Positions 17,794 through 26,397 of a stretch of 64,000 bases of DNA are shown here, one piece after another. Made by a program: the position numbers and the translations under genes. The stretch's first letter is position 1, and the number at the start of each line of letters is the position of its first letter. Origin of the DNA: an uncultured Bacteroidota bacterium (GTDB lineage Bacteria > Bacteroidota > Bacteroidia > Flavobacteriales > Flavobacteriaceae); assembly GCA_902622575.1 (NCBI GenBank), contig CACNQJ010000004.1, positions 1-64,000 of the forward strand, written 5' to 3'. The notes under the pieces were generated by a model. The model was not told the DNA's origin. It did no database searches and saw nothing but the letters and a program-made list of their open reading frames with translations.

Positions 17794-19858
17794 AAAATTC
17801 GTCAGGAATTTCCTCATTTAATATAACTTGGTCTGCCTCAATAACAATAGTTTGAGGACCAGTTATAATTTCTCTTTTAAATGCAAACTTAACTCCGTCA
17901 ACTTCTCTATAATCTGAAAACTTAGTAATCGTTTTTATTTCATTTCCCATAGCCTTAGTTGTTTCCTCTGTCATAATTAGTAAACCAGAATCTGCATCAT
18001 AAAATCTAAATGATTTTTCTTTTACTTTAATTTTAAACACATCTTTTCCATCAATTGGTGATAAACTTATAATTTCACTACCTACAGTTTCCATGTATAC
18101 CTCTTCAAAAAGCCCCTTTTTATCCTTTCCTTCTTTTTTTTGATCATCTTCGTAAGGAATTTTTTGACCCATCTGTTCAGTATAACCATCTTCGCCATTA
18201 AATTTTTGTATCATCAAAGTACCCATATTCGGAACCGACATTTCCATTGAGGTTTTATTTGGCGATTTTTCTTTCATTATAGCATTTGGCTTAAATGGTG
18301 CGCCAGGTATTGTTACCGCCGCAGTCGTAGAAATTGATGTTATAGAATTTAGCTTATCCAAACCTCCAATCGCATCAATATATTTATTAAAAATTGACTT
18401 TACGGTTACATCATCATTAATTTCTTTTTTGAATACAGGTTTTTCGATTGCGTTACCATATTTATCATAGTAAAATACCTCTAATTTTTTTCCATCAAAT
18501 ACAATATTTTCAAGTTTTTCAGCAATAGCAGAACCTTTTCCTGCAACTATAATTTGACCATTTTCTAAATCAAAGTATTTATTTGCTGTATTTTTAACTT
18601 GGTCAACTGAAACAGAGTTAATATTAGATAAATAATTTTTATAAAAATCCTTATCTAAGCTTTCTGTCTTTATTTCAACTGCATAGTTTGCTATAGTTGA
18701 TGGTCTTTCCGACGCTAGTACAAAGTTTCCAAAATATTTTGCTTTTACGTCCTCTAATTCTTTTATTTCAACATCGAATTCTCTAATTTTTTTTATTTCA
18801 TTGAGCATTACTACAATAGCACTGTCAGTTACCTCTTCTCGAGTGTTAGTAAAAGCACTGAATCTACTGTCTAAATACTTATTATTTCCAAAACTAGATC
18901 TTGCAACGTAGGTGTAGCCTTTATTTTCTCTAATTTCTTGTTCTAATCTATTTTCAGGTCCTCCACCCAATATCTTATTTGTAATAAGTAATGAAAAATA
19001 GTCAGAATCCTTTTTTTTGATATTTATGAGATTTTGAAAAGATATTTCAGACTGTATAGCATTGGGCATATCAACAAAATGAATAGCTGTTTGAGTTGCT
19101 GGGTTTGATAAAAATTTAGACTTATTAACTTTTCCTTTTTTCCATTTTTTAAATAGACTTTCAATTTGTTTGATAGTAGCGTCAATTTCAAAATCACCAA
19201 TAACAACCATGTAGGAGTTGTTGGGCTTAAAGTTCGATTTAAAAAACTTTTCAATGTCATTAAATTCTATGTTATTTATGGTTTTTTCAGTAGGATATTC
19301 ACTTCTTGGATGGCTTTTACCATAAGCAAGTATATTAGCTACCCTTCGAGCTGCAGCAGGTACACTGTTCTCATCAGATTTTATCCCCTCAATCAACCTT
19401 TCCTTTGATTTTGTGAATTCTTCATTATCGAAAATAGGATTGAACAATCCATCTGCTGCCATATCTAGCAACTTTGGAAAAAACTTTGATAGTGAAGATC
19501 CGAAAGCTCCATTCGCGCTCAGGCTCAAACTTGCACCCATGAAGTCAATCTCATCCAAAAATTCATCTTTTGATATGTTTTTTGTACCCTTACCAAGCAA
19601 GGATGATGTTATAGATGATATACCAGCGTTATCTCCCTCAAAAATAGGTTGGCTATCAATAAAAAGATTAAAGAAAACTCTTGGCAACTTGTCGTTTTGT
19701 ACAAGTATTATTTTTAAACCATTTTTAAGTTCATACTCCGTAGGTTCTCCCAAATTAATTTCTGGTGACGGACCAGATTCTGGGATTTTGGATCTGTCTA
19801 ATTGTGCGTTTGAAAATAGACATATAAAAAAACTTATTGTGTATATAATATTTTTCAT
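17786..19858 (-). CDS. M16 peptidase, non-catalytic subunit with fused C-terminal domain
   Basis: The start is ATG 19858 (signal peptide MKNIIYTISFFICLFSNAQ). The extended frame from 19891 overlaps the upstream gene and hides the signal. The 690-residue protein has two M16 halves (about 30-440) but no HxxEH zinc motif in the first, so it should be the inactive partner that completes the clamshell with the adjacent active subunit. A C-terminal region (about 475-690: IDAIGGLDKLNSI, MEMSVPNMGTLMIQKFNGEDGY, FYDADSGLLIMTEE) looks like the LolA/outer-membrane-lipoprotein-sorting fold. It is one base after the active subunit gene. Confidence 0.9.
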   Translation of the reverse strand: MKNIIYTISFFICLFSNAQLDRSKIPESGPSPEINLGEPTEYELKNGLKIILVQNDKLPRVFFNLFIDSQPIFEGDNAGISSITSSLLGKGTKNISKDEFLDEIDFMGASLSLSANGAFGSSLSKFFPKLLDMAADGLFNPIFDNEEFTKSKERLIEGIKSDENSVPAAARRVANILAYGKSHPRSEYPTEKTINNIEFNDIEKFFKSNFKPNNSYMVVIGDFEIDATIKQIESLFKKWKKGKVNKSKFLSNPATQTAIHFVDMPNAIQSEISFQNLINIKKKDSDYFSLLITNKILGGGPENRLEQEIRENKGYTYVARSSFGNNKYLDSRFSAFTNTREEVTDSAIVVMLNEIKKIREFDVEIKELEDVKAKYFGNFVLASERPSTIANYAVEIKTESLDKDFYKNYLSNINSVSVDQVKNTANKYFDLENGQIIVAGKGSAIAEKLENIVFDGKKLEVFYYDKYGNAIEKPVFKKEINDDVTVKSIFNKYIDAIGGLDKLNSITSISTTAAVTIPGAPFKPNAIMKEKSPNKTSMEMSVPNMGTLMIQKFNGEDGYTEQMGQKIPYEDDQKKEGKDKKGLFEEVYMETVGSEIISLSPIDGKDVFKIKVKEKSFRFYDADSGLLIMTEETTKAMGNEIKTITKFSDYREVDGVKFAFKREIITGPQTIVIEADQVILNEEIPDEFFN

Positions 19859-19859
19859 T

Positions 19860-21170
19860 TTATTTTTCTTCAGGTAGGTATTCAACTTCAATTCTTTGAT
19901 TTGGATTCAAATATTTATTTGCAACTTCTCGCATTTCTTCTCTTGTTATTGACATATATATATCTATTTGGTCATTTATCAAATTAACATCATCGTATAA
20001 CATATGATATGTTGCTAATGAGCTAGCAATTCCTTCAAAAGATGCATTAGAGCTTACAAACTGGCTCTCAATCTTATTTCTGATTTTTTCAAAGTCTCGT
20101 TCACTAATTAATTCATTCTGGATTTTATAAATCTCCTGATCTATTTCTTTATTCATTTCATCAAATGTTTTTTCGCCCATTGGCAAACTGAAAACAATAT
20201 AAATGCCATAATCTTCCTGTGATAAATTAATTGCTTGAACTGCCAAAGCCATCTTCTTCTCATCTACAATTTTTTTGTAAAGCTTTGAGCTTTCTCCATC
20301 ACTTAAATACGTTGATATCATATTTAATACCCATGAATCTCTATCATTTTGTGGTGGTGTCCTGTAAGCAAGTACATACGCTGGTATTTGAATATTTTTA
20401 TCATAAGATTTTACTCTTTTGCTCACTGTTATAGGTTTTTCTTTAGGGAAGTTTCTTTCTACTTCCTTTCCTCTGGGAATTTCACCAAAATATTTTTTTA
20501 CTAATTCTAATGTCTTGTCGGTTTCAATATCACCAGCAACAACCAAAACTGCATTATTAGGTATATGAAATTTTTTATTAAACTTTTTATAGTCTTCTTC
20601 AGTTGCAGCATCTAAGTGCTCTATTTTACCAATAACAGTTCCCTTATAGGGATGCACTTCAAAAAGGTTTTCAGATACAACCTCAATTAACTTTCCATAT
20701 GGTTGGTTTTCACCTTGTCTTTTTTCTTCTTTTACAACCTCGTTTTGAGTATCTATTCCTTTTTGGCTAACAACAGGGTGCAGCATTCTTTCTGACTCAA
20801 GCCAGAGACCAATCTCTAATTTATTAGATGGAAATATTTCATAATAGTAAGTTCTATCTGCTGTTGTATTAGCATTAAATGTTCCTCCATTAGAATTTAT
20901 AATCTGATTCCAGCCACCATATCCACCATCAATATTTTTTGTTCCCTCAAAAAGTAAATGCTCAAAAAAATGGGCAAAACCAGTTTTATCTTCGTCCTCA
21001 TCCTTTGCACCAACATGATACATAATTGAGGTAACAACAACTGGGGCGCTGTTATCCTGATGTAAAATTACATCAAGACCATTTTCAAGTGTATGCTTTT
21101 CAAAATCAACGGATTGCGCATATGTAGCAACGGTCATCAGTACTGTAAAAATATTTGTAAAATTTTTCAT
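19860..21170 (-). CDS. M16 zinc peptidase, catalytic subunit
   Basis: The 436-residue exported protease starts at ATG 21170 with a signal peptide (to about residue 19). The inverted zinc motif HFFEH has ligands H67 and H71 with the base E70. The third ligand is probably a Glu in the NEVVKEEKRQ helix at about 145-150. The second half shows the usual PAYVLAYRTPPQNDRDSW and SDGESSKLYKKIV blocks. With the inactive partner 1 base downstream it should form a heterodimeric periplasmic M16B peptidase, like mitochondrial processing peptidase. The substrate is unknown. Confidence 0.95.
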   Translation of the reverse strand: MKNFTNIFTVLMTVATYAQSVDFEKHTLENGLDVILHQDNSAPVVVTSIMYHVGAKDEDEDKTGFAHFFEHLLFEGTKNIDGGYGGWNQIINSNGGTFNANTTADRTYYYEIFPSNKLEIGLWLESERMLHPVVSQKGIDTQNEVVKEEKRQGENQPYGKLIEVVSENLFEVHPYKGTVIGKIEHLDAATEEDYKKFNKKFHIPNNAVLVVAGDIETDKTLELVKKYFGEIPRGKEVERNFPKEKPITVSKRVKSYDKNIQIPAYVLAYRTPPQNDRDSWVLNMISTYLSDGESSKLYKKIVDEKKMALAVQAINLSQEDYGIYIVFSLPMGEKTFDEMNKEIDQEIYKIQNELISERDFEKIRNKIESQFVSSNASFEGIASSLATYHMLYDDVNLINDQIDIYMSITREEMREVANKYLNPNQRIEVEYLPEEK

Positions 21171-21267
21171 AGGCCTGAAAGTAATAAAATTTTATAAAAC
21201 ATTAGGGTCGAATTATAACGCAAAAAATCCATGATTCAAGTTCAGTAGAGACATAAATAAAATTTAA

Positions 21268-21297
21268 TTTGTAAATCAGTATAAATCTGTATATTTG
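21268..21297 (+). promoter_or_regulatory. Bacteroidota promoter of rplU-rpmA
   Basis: TTTG at 21268-21271 and TATATTTG at 21290-21297 with an 18-base spacer. It is the best promoter match in the window and lies 14 bases before the rplU start, implying a very short leader. Confidence 0.7.
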
Positions 21298-21310
21298 CCC
21301 CGCAATAATT

Positions 21311-21712
21311 ATGAATGCTGTAGTAAAAATTTCTGGAAAGCAATTCAAGGTCAGTAAAGACACGAAGCTTTATGTTCATCGTCTTGATGTTAAAGAGGGC
21401 TCTAAAGTGTCATTTGATAATGTGTTACTTCTAGATAATGGGAAAAAGGTATTGGTTGGTAATCCAAATGTTAAAGGGGCGTCAGTTGAAGCAAAAGTTA
21501 TTAAGCATTTAAAAGATGATAAAGTCATTGTGTTCAAGAAAAAGAGAAGAAAAGGATACAGAGTTAAGAATGGGCATCGTCAAGCTCTATCTGAGATAAT
21601 TATTGAAAAAGTTTCAGAAAAAACAGCAAAAGCAAAAACAGTAAAAAAAGAAGCTGATAAACAGTCTGAAAAACCCAAAAAATCTGCCTCTAAGGCAAAA
21701 ACTAAAAAGTAA
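21311..21712 (+). CDS. rplU: 50S ribosomal protein L21
   Basis: L21 binds 23S rRNA in the large subunit. Residues 1-100 match the family (MNAVVKISGKQFKVSKDTKLYVHRLDVKEG, in part; KVIVFKKKRRKGYRVKNGHRQ). A Lys/Ala/Ser-rich tail of about 30 residues (EKTAKAKTVKKEADKQSEK) is an addition seen in many Bacteroidota L21 proteins. rpmA follows after 3 bases, as in most bacteria. Confidence 0.98.
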   Translation: MNAVVKISGKQFKVSKDTKLYVHRLDVKEGSKVSFDNVLLLDNGKKVLVGNPNVKGASVEAKVIKHLKDDKVIVFKKKRRKGYRVKNGHRQALSEIIIEKVSEKTAKAKTVKKEADKQSEKPKKSASKAKTKK

Positions 21713-21715
21713 AAA

Positions 21716-21973
21716 ATGGCACATAAAAAAGGAGTAGGTAGTTCAAAGAACGGTCGAGAGTCAGAATCTAAGAGACTTGGAGTTAAAATCTTTGGTGGTC
21801 AAAAAGCTGTTGCCGGCAATATTATTGTAAGACAAAGAGGAACTAAGCACAAGCCTGGTGACAACGTTTACCTTGGAAAAGACCATACATTACACGCTAA
21901 AGTTGACGGCGTAGTAAAATTTACAAAGAAAAAAGATGATAAATCTTTTGTTTCAATAATCCCTGAAGCATAA
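21716..21973 (+). CDS. rpmA: 50S ribosomal protein L27
   Basis: L27 lies near the peptidyl-transferase centre. The 85-residue sequence shows the flexible N-terminus reaching the active site ([19 protein letters not shown]) and the conserved [28 protein letters not shown] (in part). There is no N-terminal propeptide of the Firmicutes type. It is co-transcribed with rplU. Confidence 0.98.
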   Translation: MAHKKGVGSSKNGRESESKRLGVKIFGGQKAVAGNIIVRQRGTKHKPGDNVYLGKDHTLHAKVDGVVKFTKKKDDKSFVSIIPEA

Positions 21974-22003
21974 ATCAATATATTTTTATATTTAGTACTT
22001 GTA

Positions 22004-22630
22004 ATGTCCCTACAAGTCAATAAATTATTTTTTAACAATATTAATGTGTCTATTTGGCACATAGATGAGACCGAGGATTTTTTAATTTCCAATCTAGATT
22101 TGTCAATTAACTGTAAAAAAAGATTAAAGTCTATTCAATCACCATCTCAACGTAAACAATTTCTTTCGGTAAGAACTTTAATGAAGTATAATGATATTGA
22201 TTTAAATGATCTTTTTTATGATTCAAATGGAGCACCTTTTCTAAAAAACAATTTAAATATTTCAATCAGTCACACTAATAATTACAGTGCAATAGCCCTA
22301 TCAAAGAATCCAGTCGGTATCGATATACAGGATTATAGAGAAAAAATTTTGTCTGTCAGGGATAAATTTGTAAATGAATTTGAAATTGAGCTGATTGATA
22401 CTCATTCTGTGAACGATTTAACAATTCTATGGTCAATCAAAGAATCTATTTATAAAATTTATAAAAAAAAAGGGCTGAATTTTAAAAAAAATATAATTGT
22501 TCAGAAAATAACTAAAGATTTTAAAGATAGCTTGTCTATAGTTAATGACATGGACAAAAAAACCTTTTTTAAATCAAAAAATATTATTCATTCAAACTAC
22601 ATTTGTTCTATAGTAAAAGTAAATGATTGA
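22004..22630 (+). CDS. 4'-phosphopantetheinyl transferase superfamily protein
   Basis: The 208-residue Sfp-type enzyme transfers phosphopantetheine from CoA to a Ser of a carrier protein. Magnesium/CoA motifs are GIDIQ (105-109) and WSIKESIYK (143-151), with the acidic and Lys residues expected for the family; SISHTNNYSAIALSK precedes them. It could serve acyl carrier protein in the absence of AcpS or a dedicated carrier; no carrier gene is nearby. Its stop overlaps pnuC by 8 bases, so translation is likely coupled. Confidence 0.9.
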   Translation: MSLQVNKLFFNNINVSIWHIDETEDFLISNLDLSINCKKRLKSIQSPSQRKQFLSVRTLMKYNDIDLNDLFYDSNGAPFLKNNLNISISHTNNYSAIALSKNPVGIDIQDYREKILSVRDKFVNEFEIELIDTHSVNDLTILWSIKESIYKIYKKKGLNFKKNIIVQKITKDFKDSLSIVNDMDKKTFFKSKNIIHSNYICSIVKVND

Positions 22631-23255
22631 AACTTTAAATTATTTATTTGAACAGTATAGTGGATACGCACAGATTGATATTGGACTAGAAATATTTGCA
22701 GTAATCTTTGGTTTTTTATCTGTTTGGTTCTCAAAAAATAACAATGTATTTGTCTTTCCAACTGGCTTGATCAACACATCGATATTTGTTTACTTACTTT
22801 TTAAATGGGAGTTACTTGGTGACATGGTTATCAATGCCTATTATTTTATCGTTAGTATTTACGGGTGGTATTACTGGACTCGAAAAGGTTATGATAATAA
22901 TTATACCCCGATTACAAAGGCTAATTATTATGATAAAAAAATCATTTTGATAATATCACTTTCATCTGCAATTTTTGTTTCACTGATGTATACTTACTTT
23001 AATAAGTGGGCTGGATTGGTTTCCTACATTGATGTTTTGACCACATCAATATTTTTTGCTGGAATGTGGTTAATGGCAAGAAGAAAAATCGAAAGTTGGA
23101 TTTTTTGGATTGTTGGTGATATTATATCTGTGCCATTATATATTTATAAGGGTTTAGCATTTACAAGTTTACAATACTTTATATTTACCTTTATTGCCAT
23201 AGCTGGATATTACAAATGGAAAAGTATCTACAACAGGAAAAGTCAGATTGTATAA
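22623..23255 (+). CDS. pnuC: PnuC-family vitamin transporter
   Basis: The 210-residue inner-membrane protein has about seven helices and PnuC features: FAVIFGFLSVWFSKNNNVFVFPTGLINT (in part), YYFIVSIYGWYYWTRKG, TTSIFFAGMWLMARRKIESWIFWIVGD (in part). PnuC proteins carry nicotinamide riboside by facilitated diffusion, with trapping by phosphorylation; the homologue PnuT carries thiamine. Its gene overlaps that of a NadR-like kinase by 40 bases, a strong sign of coupled function. A thiamine-regulated receptor lies 3 kb downstream, so either substrate is possible. Confidence 0.92.
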   Translation: MIETLNYLFEQYSGYAQIDIGLEIFAVIFGFLSVWFSKNNNVFVFPTGLINTSIFVYLLFKWELLGDMVINAYYFIVSIYGWYYWTRKGYDNNYTPITKANYYDKKIILIISLSSAIFVSLMYTYFNKWAGLVSYIDVLTTSIFFAGMWLMARRKIESWIFWIVGDIISVPLYIYKGLAFTSLQYFIFTFIAIAGYYKWKSIYNRKSQIV

Positions 23256-23791
23256 AAATTGTTTTATTTGGTCCTGAGTCTACTGGAAAATCTTCTCTTT
23301 GTAAGATTTTAGCGTCTCATTATAAAACATGTTATGTTGAAGAATTTGCTAGAGAATATCTCCAATCCAAGTTTGATAATTATAACAAGATTTGTCAAAT
23401 TGAAGATTTAATTCCAATTGCTAGAGGACAAATACGCAATGAGAATATGATGTCAAGAAAAGCAAATAAAATCCTCTTTTGTGATACAGATTTGTTAACT
23501 ACTGCAACGTATTCCAAATTGTATTTTGATGGATATTGTGATCCAGTTCTGGAAAAATATTCAAAATATAATCATTATGATTTATATTTATTAATGGACA
23601 TTGATATTGCATGGATTAAAGATGATTTAAGAGATCGACCAGATGATAGGTTGATATTTTTTAATGCATTTAAAAAGTCACTAGAGGTTAACAATAAAAA
23701 CTATATAACGATTTCTGGTAATTATGAAAAAAGAAAAAAAACATCTATTGAGTTTATTGATAATTTTTTAAATTTGAACAATTCTAATTAG
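23216..23791 (+). CDS. NadR-like P-loop kinase (ribosylnicotinamide kinase type)
   Basis: The 191-residue ATPase carries Walker A GPESTGKSS (19-27), EEFAREYLQSKF (about 46-57), FCDTDLLTTATYSKLYF and DDLRDRPDDR. This matches the C-terminal kinase domain of NadR, without the adenylyltransferase and helix-turn-helix domains. With PnuC it would phosphorylate the incoming vitamin and trap it: nicotinamide riboside to NMN, or possibly thiamine. The 40-base overlap with pnuC supports joint action. Confidence 0.88.
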   Translation: MEKYLQQEKSDCIKIVLFGPESTGKSSLCKILASHYKTCYVEEFAREYLQSKFDNYNKICQIEDLIPIARGQIRNENMMSRKANKILFCDTDLLTTATYSKLYFDGYCDPVLEKYSKYNHYDLYLLMDIDIAWIKDDLRDRPDDRLIFFNAFKKSLEVNNKNYITISGNYEKRKKTSIEFIDNFLNLNNSN

Positions 23792-23797
23792 ATTGTA

Positions 23798-24100
23798 TTG
23801 AAGAATTTCTTCTCTAGCTTTTTCATATTTCTACTTTTCTTACCACATATCCTCAGTTGGGGACATGTTATTGATCATGATCATGAAGTTTATGACAATC
23901 AATATGCTAATGTGCATGAAGAAGAGAATAAATGCATAGTTTGCCTAATTACTAGAAATTCTTTAGACTTATCTTTAAGCTTTTCTCTAACATTCATTTT
24001 ATTAATTTTTTCAAGAGTAGCAAGAGATTTCAGTTATAACAACTATTTAGATAACACCCCTTTTTATGTTAATAATTTGCGTGGTCCACCCACATTTTGA
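23798..24100 (+). CDS. Small His/Cys membrane protein, DUF2946-like
   Basis: TTG at 23798 gives a signal/anchor (MKNFFSSFFIFLLFLPHILSW), a His/Glu-rich segment (GHVIDHDHEVYDNQYANVHEEENK), a CIVC pair (Cys 47 and 50), a membrane helix (about 57-72) and a C-terminal RGPP motif. This combination is typical of small DUF2946-like proteins of 100-130 residues found beside metal transport genes. It stands 48 bases before the His/Asp-rich TonB receptor, so an accessory role in zinc or copper handling is inferred. No enzymatic motif is seen. Confidence 0.7.
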   Translation: MKNFFSSFFIFLLFLPHILSWGHVIDHDHEVYDNQYANVHEEENKCIVCLITRNSLDLSLSFSLTFILLIFSRVARDFSYNNYLDNTPFYVNNLRGPPTF

Positions 24101-24148
24101 TTTAAACTAAATATTTAAACAAAAAAAAATTAACATAAATAAAATATA

Positions 24149-26233
24149 ATGAAAAACATATACAGTATAATTTTAGGATTAGTCCTAATATTAAATATAA
24201 ATAACATAAATTCACAAGAGGCTACAAATGATACCATTGTGCCTGTATCATTACAGGAAGTTGTTGTATCAACACCATTTAATGAGTCTCTTCAAAATAA
24301 CGTAATAAGCGTAGAAAAGGTTAATTTGGGAGACCTTGGTTTTTTAAAAAGTCAGTCAATTCCTAAAGCTCTTTACAATGTTCCAGGAATATCTTTTATA
24401 ACTACTGGCCCAGGCATACAAAAGCCAATAATAAGAGGATTAAGTGGTAATAGAGTTGTAACTGTTTATCAGGGAATTAGATTTGAAAATATGCAGTGGG
24501 GTGATGAACATGGACTAGAGATTCATTCATCTGGAATTTCATCCATTGAAGTTATAAAAGGTCCTATGTCAGTACTCTATGGAAGTGATGCAATCGGAGG
24601 TGTTCTATATATAACACCTGAAAAGTATCTCTCAGATAATGATTTAAATGTAGATATTGAAAGTTTATATAACTCTAATTATTCTGGTTTGAATACATCT
24701 GTTGGGTTAAATACAAAAATTAATAAATTTAGTTTGCTTGCTAGAGCTAGTATAATTGACAACGGAGATTATGAAAATGCTGATGGCGTGGTTGAAAACA
24801 CTTGGGCTGAAATGTCAGACTTTAAATTTGGTTTAGGTTTTGAATCAAAAGGCTTTGAATCAGACTTAAGATTTAATTATACCACAACAAAATTGGGAAT
24901 ACCACATGAGGAAGAACATGATGATCACGATGGTGACCATGATGATGATCATGATGATGATCATGATGATGAGCATGAGGAAGAAGAGGAAAGTTATCAG
25001 GAATTAGAAAACACCATTATTAGTTGGAAAAACTCTTTAAAGTTTAATAATAAATCTGAACTACAAGTTACTTTAGGTCTATCTGATAACTTAAGAAAAG
25101 AGTTTGGACATCATGAAGAGCATGGTGATCACGATGACGATCACGATGACGATCACGATGACGACCATGATGATGATCATGATGATCACGATGATCATGA
25201 GGGGGAAGCTCATATCGACATGCAACTTCAAACCACATCATTAGATTTTAAATACCTATTTCCAAAAAGCGATAAGTTTGAGTTTATTTTAGGTGGAAGT
25301 ATTTTAAATCAAGAGAATAGTAATTTTGGTGAAGAGGAATTGATTCCTAACGCTGAGAAGCAAGATATAGGTTTTTACGGTATATCACATGTACACTTAA
25401 ATAATTTAGACTTAATGGTTGGATTTAGAGGTGATCAGAGAGATATTCAAACACATGATTTTTCTAAATCCTACTCAAGCTTTACTTCATCTATCGGTTT
25501 AAAGAAAAATATTGGAGACTCTTCAAATTTTAGACTTAATTATGCTACTGGATACAGAGCTCCAAATTTATCTGAACTTTTTGCTGATGGAATACACCAT
25601 GGGGTAGCAAGATATGACAAGGGAAATGACATGCTTTCAGTAGAAAAAAGCAAACAAATAGATTTTGCATTTAATACTTTTAACGACAAGACAAATTTTG
25701 GAGTAGATTTTTTCTTTAATTCACTTGATAATTACATATACATCAAACCTTCAGGTCAAGAAATGAAGGGTATGCCACTATATAATTATACTCAGGAGGA
25801 TGCTAACCTTTTAGGATTAGAATTTACAATCTCAGGAAAAACAAATGTAGATTGGCTTACATACAACGCATCTATCGAGTACTTACAAGGGAAGGTTAAA
25901 GATGGAGGTGGGTTTTTACCATTTATTTCTCCATTAACATTGAAATTAGATTTTGATTTAGACTTTAAAAAAGCTGGAATGTATGAATTAGGCTTCTTAT
26001 CTAAAGCAACTCAAAATGACGTTGCAGATTTTGAGACTATAACTGAATCTTATAGCCTTGTTGAAATATCGGGTTCTTACATGTTAAATATGGCAAATAA
26101 TAATTTAAATTTATTTTGGGCAGTTTCAAACTTATTTGATAAAGAATATGTTGATCACTTATCCCGACTAAAAAATTTAAATCTTCATGATGTTGGAAGA
26201 AATATTTCGGTTGGTTTAAAATATTCATTTTAA
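24149..26233 (+). CDS. TonB-dependent receptor with His/Asp-rich loops, probable zinc receptor (ZnuD-like)
   Basis: The 694-residue outer-membrane receptor has a signal peptide (to about 22), a TonB box (SLQEVVVSTPF), a plug (KALYNVPGISFITTGPGIQKPIIRGLSGNRVVTVYQG, in part; IEVIKGPMSVLYGSDAIGGVLYI) and a barrel ending LKYSF. Two loops, residues about 252-280 and 320-352, are almost pure His, Asp and Glu (repeats of HDDD and HDDHD). ZnuD-type zinc receptors carry His-rich loops, so zinc (or copper) uptake is the best guess. The His/Cys protein upstream supports this. A terminator follows. Confidence 0.92.
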   Translation: MKNIYSIILGLVLILNINNINSQEATNDTIVPVSLQEVVVSTPFNESLQNNVISVEKVNLGDLGFLKSQSIPKALYNVPGISFITTGPGIQKPIIRGLSGNRVVTVYQGIRFENMQWGDEHGLEIHSSGISSIEVIKGPMSVLYGSDAIGGVLYITPEKYLSDNDLNVDIESLYNSNYSGLNTSVGLNTKINKFSLLARASIIDNGDYENADGVVENTWAEMSDFKFGLGFESKGFESDLRFNYTTTKLGIPHEEEHDDHDGDHDDDHDDDHDDEHEEEEESYQELENTIISWKNSLKFNNKSELQVTLGLSDNLRKEFGHHEEHGDHDDDHDDDHDDDHDDDHDDHDDHEGEAHIDMQLQTTSLDFKYLFPKSDKFEFILGGSILNQENSNFGEEELIPNAEKQDIGFYGISHVHLNNLDLMVGFRGDQRDIQTHDFSKSYSSFTSSIGLKKNIGDSSNFRLNYATGYRAPNLSELFADGIHHGVARYDKGNDMLSVEKSKQIDFAFNTFNDKTNFGVDFFFNSLDNYIYIKPSGQEMKGMPLYNYTQEDANLLGLEFTISGKTNVDWLTYNASIEYLQGKVKDGGGFLPFISPLTLKLDFDLDFKKAGMYELGFLSKATQNDVADFETITESYSLVEISGSYMLNMANNNLNLFWAVSNLFDKEYVDHLSRLKNLNLHDVGRNISVGLKYSF
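24917..24979 (+). repeat. Coding tandem repeat, His/Asp loop 1
   Basis: A degenerate 12-base unit GATGATGATCAT inside the receptor gene encodes DDDH repeats (residues about 257-277). It is imperfect at the edges. Confidence 0.8.
25121..25200 (+). repeat. Coding tandem repeat, His/Asp loop 2
   Basis: A 12-base unit GATCACGATGAC, changing to GATGATCATGAT/GATCAC variants, encodes HDDD and HDDHD repeats (residues about 325-351) in the same receptor. Codon use differs from loop 1, so the two repeats expanded separately. Confidence 0.8.
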
Positions 26234-26254
26234 ATAATTGAAATTTTAAAAAAG

Positions 26255-26281
26255 AAAAGGGCCAATTGGCCCTTTTTTTTT
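26255..26281 (+). terminator. Rho-independent terminator after the zinc-type receptor
   Basis: The stem AAAGGGCC / GGCCCTTT with an AATT loop is followed by eight T. It insulates the riboswitch transcript that starts just downstream. Confidence 0.92.
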
Positions 26282-26288
26282 AGCTTTG

Positions 26289-26364
26289 TTTTGAATTTGG
26301 GGTGCTTAGGCTGAGATTATACCCATTGAACCTGACAAAGTAATTTTTGTAAGGAAAATGAAAC
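26289..26364 (+). promoter_or_regulatory. TPP (THI-box) riboswitch
   Basis: The aptamer is recognisable from GGGGTGC (26299-26305), CTGAGA (26311-26316), ATACCC (26319-26324), GAACCTGA (26328-26335) and the distal arm ACAAA...TTTGT with AAGGAAAA. P1 pairs GTTTT near 26289 with GAAAC near 26360. P3 is very short (GC-TTAG-GC). Thiamine pyrophosphate binding should repress the TonB receptor at 26398. No terminator hairpin with a T tract precedes the start. An ACCCC at 26378-26382 could compete with the aptamer's ACCC for GGGGT, but this switch mechanism is inferred. Confidence 0.92.
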
Positions 26365-26397
26365 TCACTTAATTCTTACCCCGTTAATATTATAATT

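Noticed and set aside
24917-25200. CRISPR-like repeats
   Set aside because: The 12-base repeats are in frame within a receptor gene, encode His/Asp loops and have no spacers.
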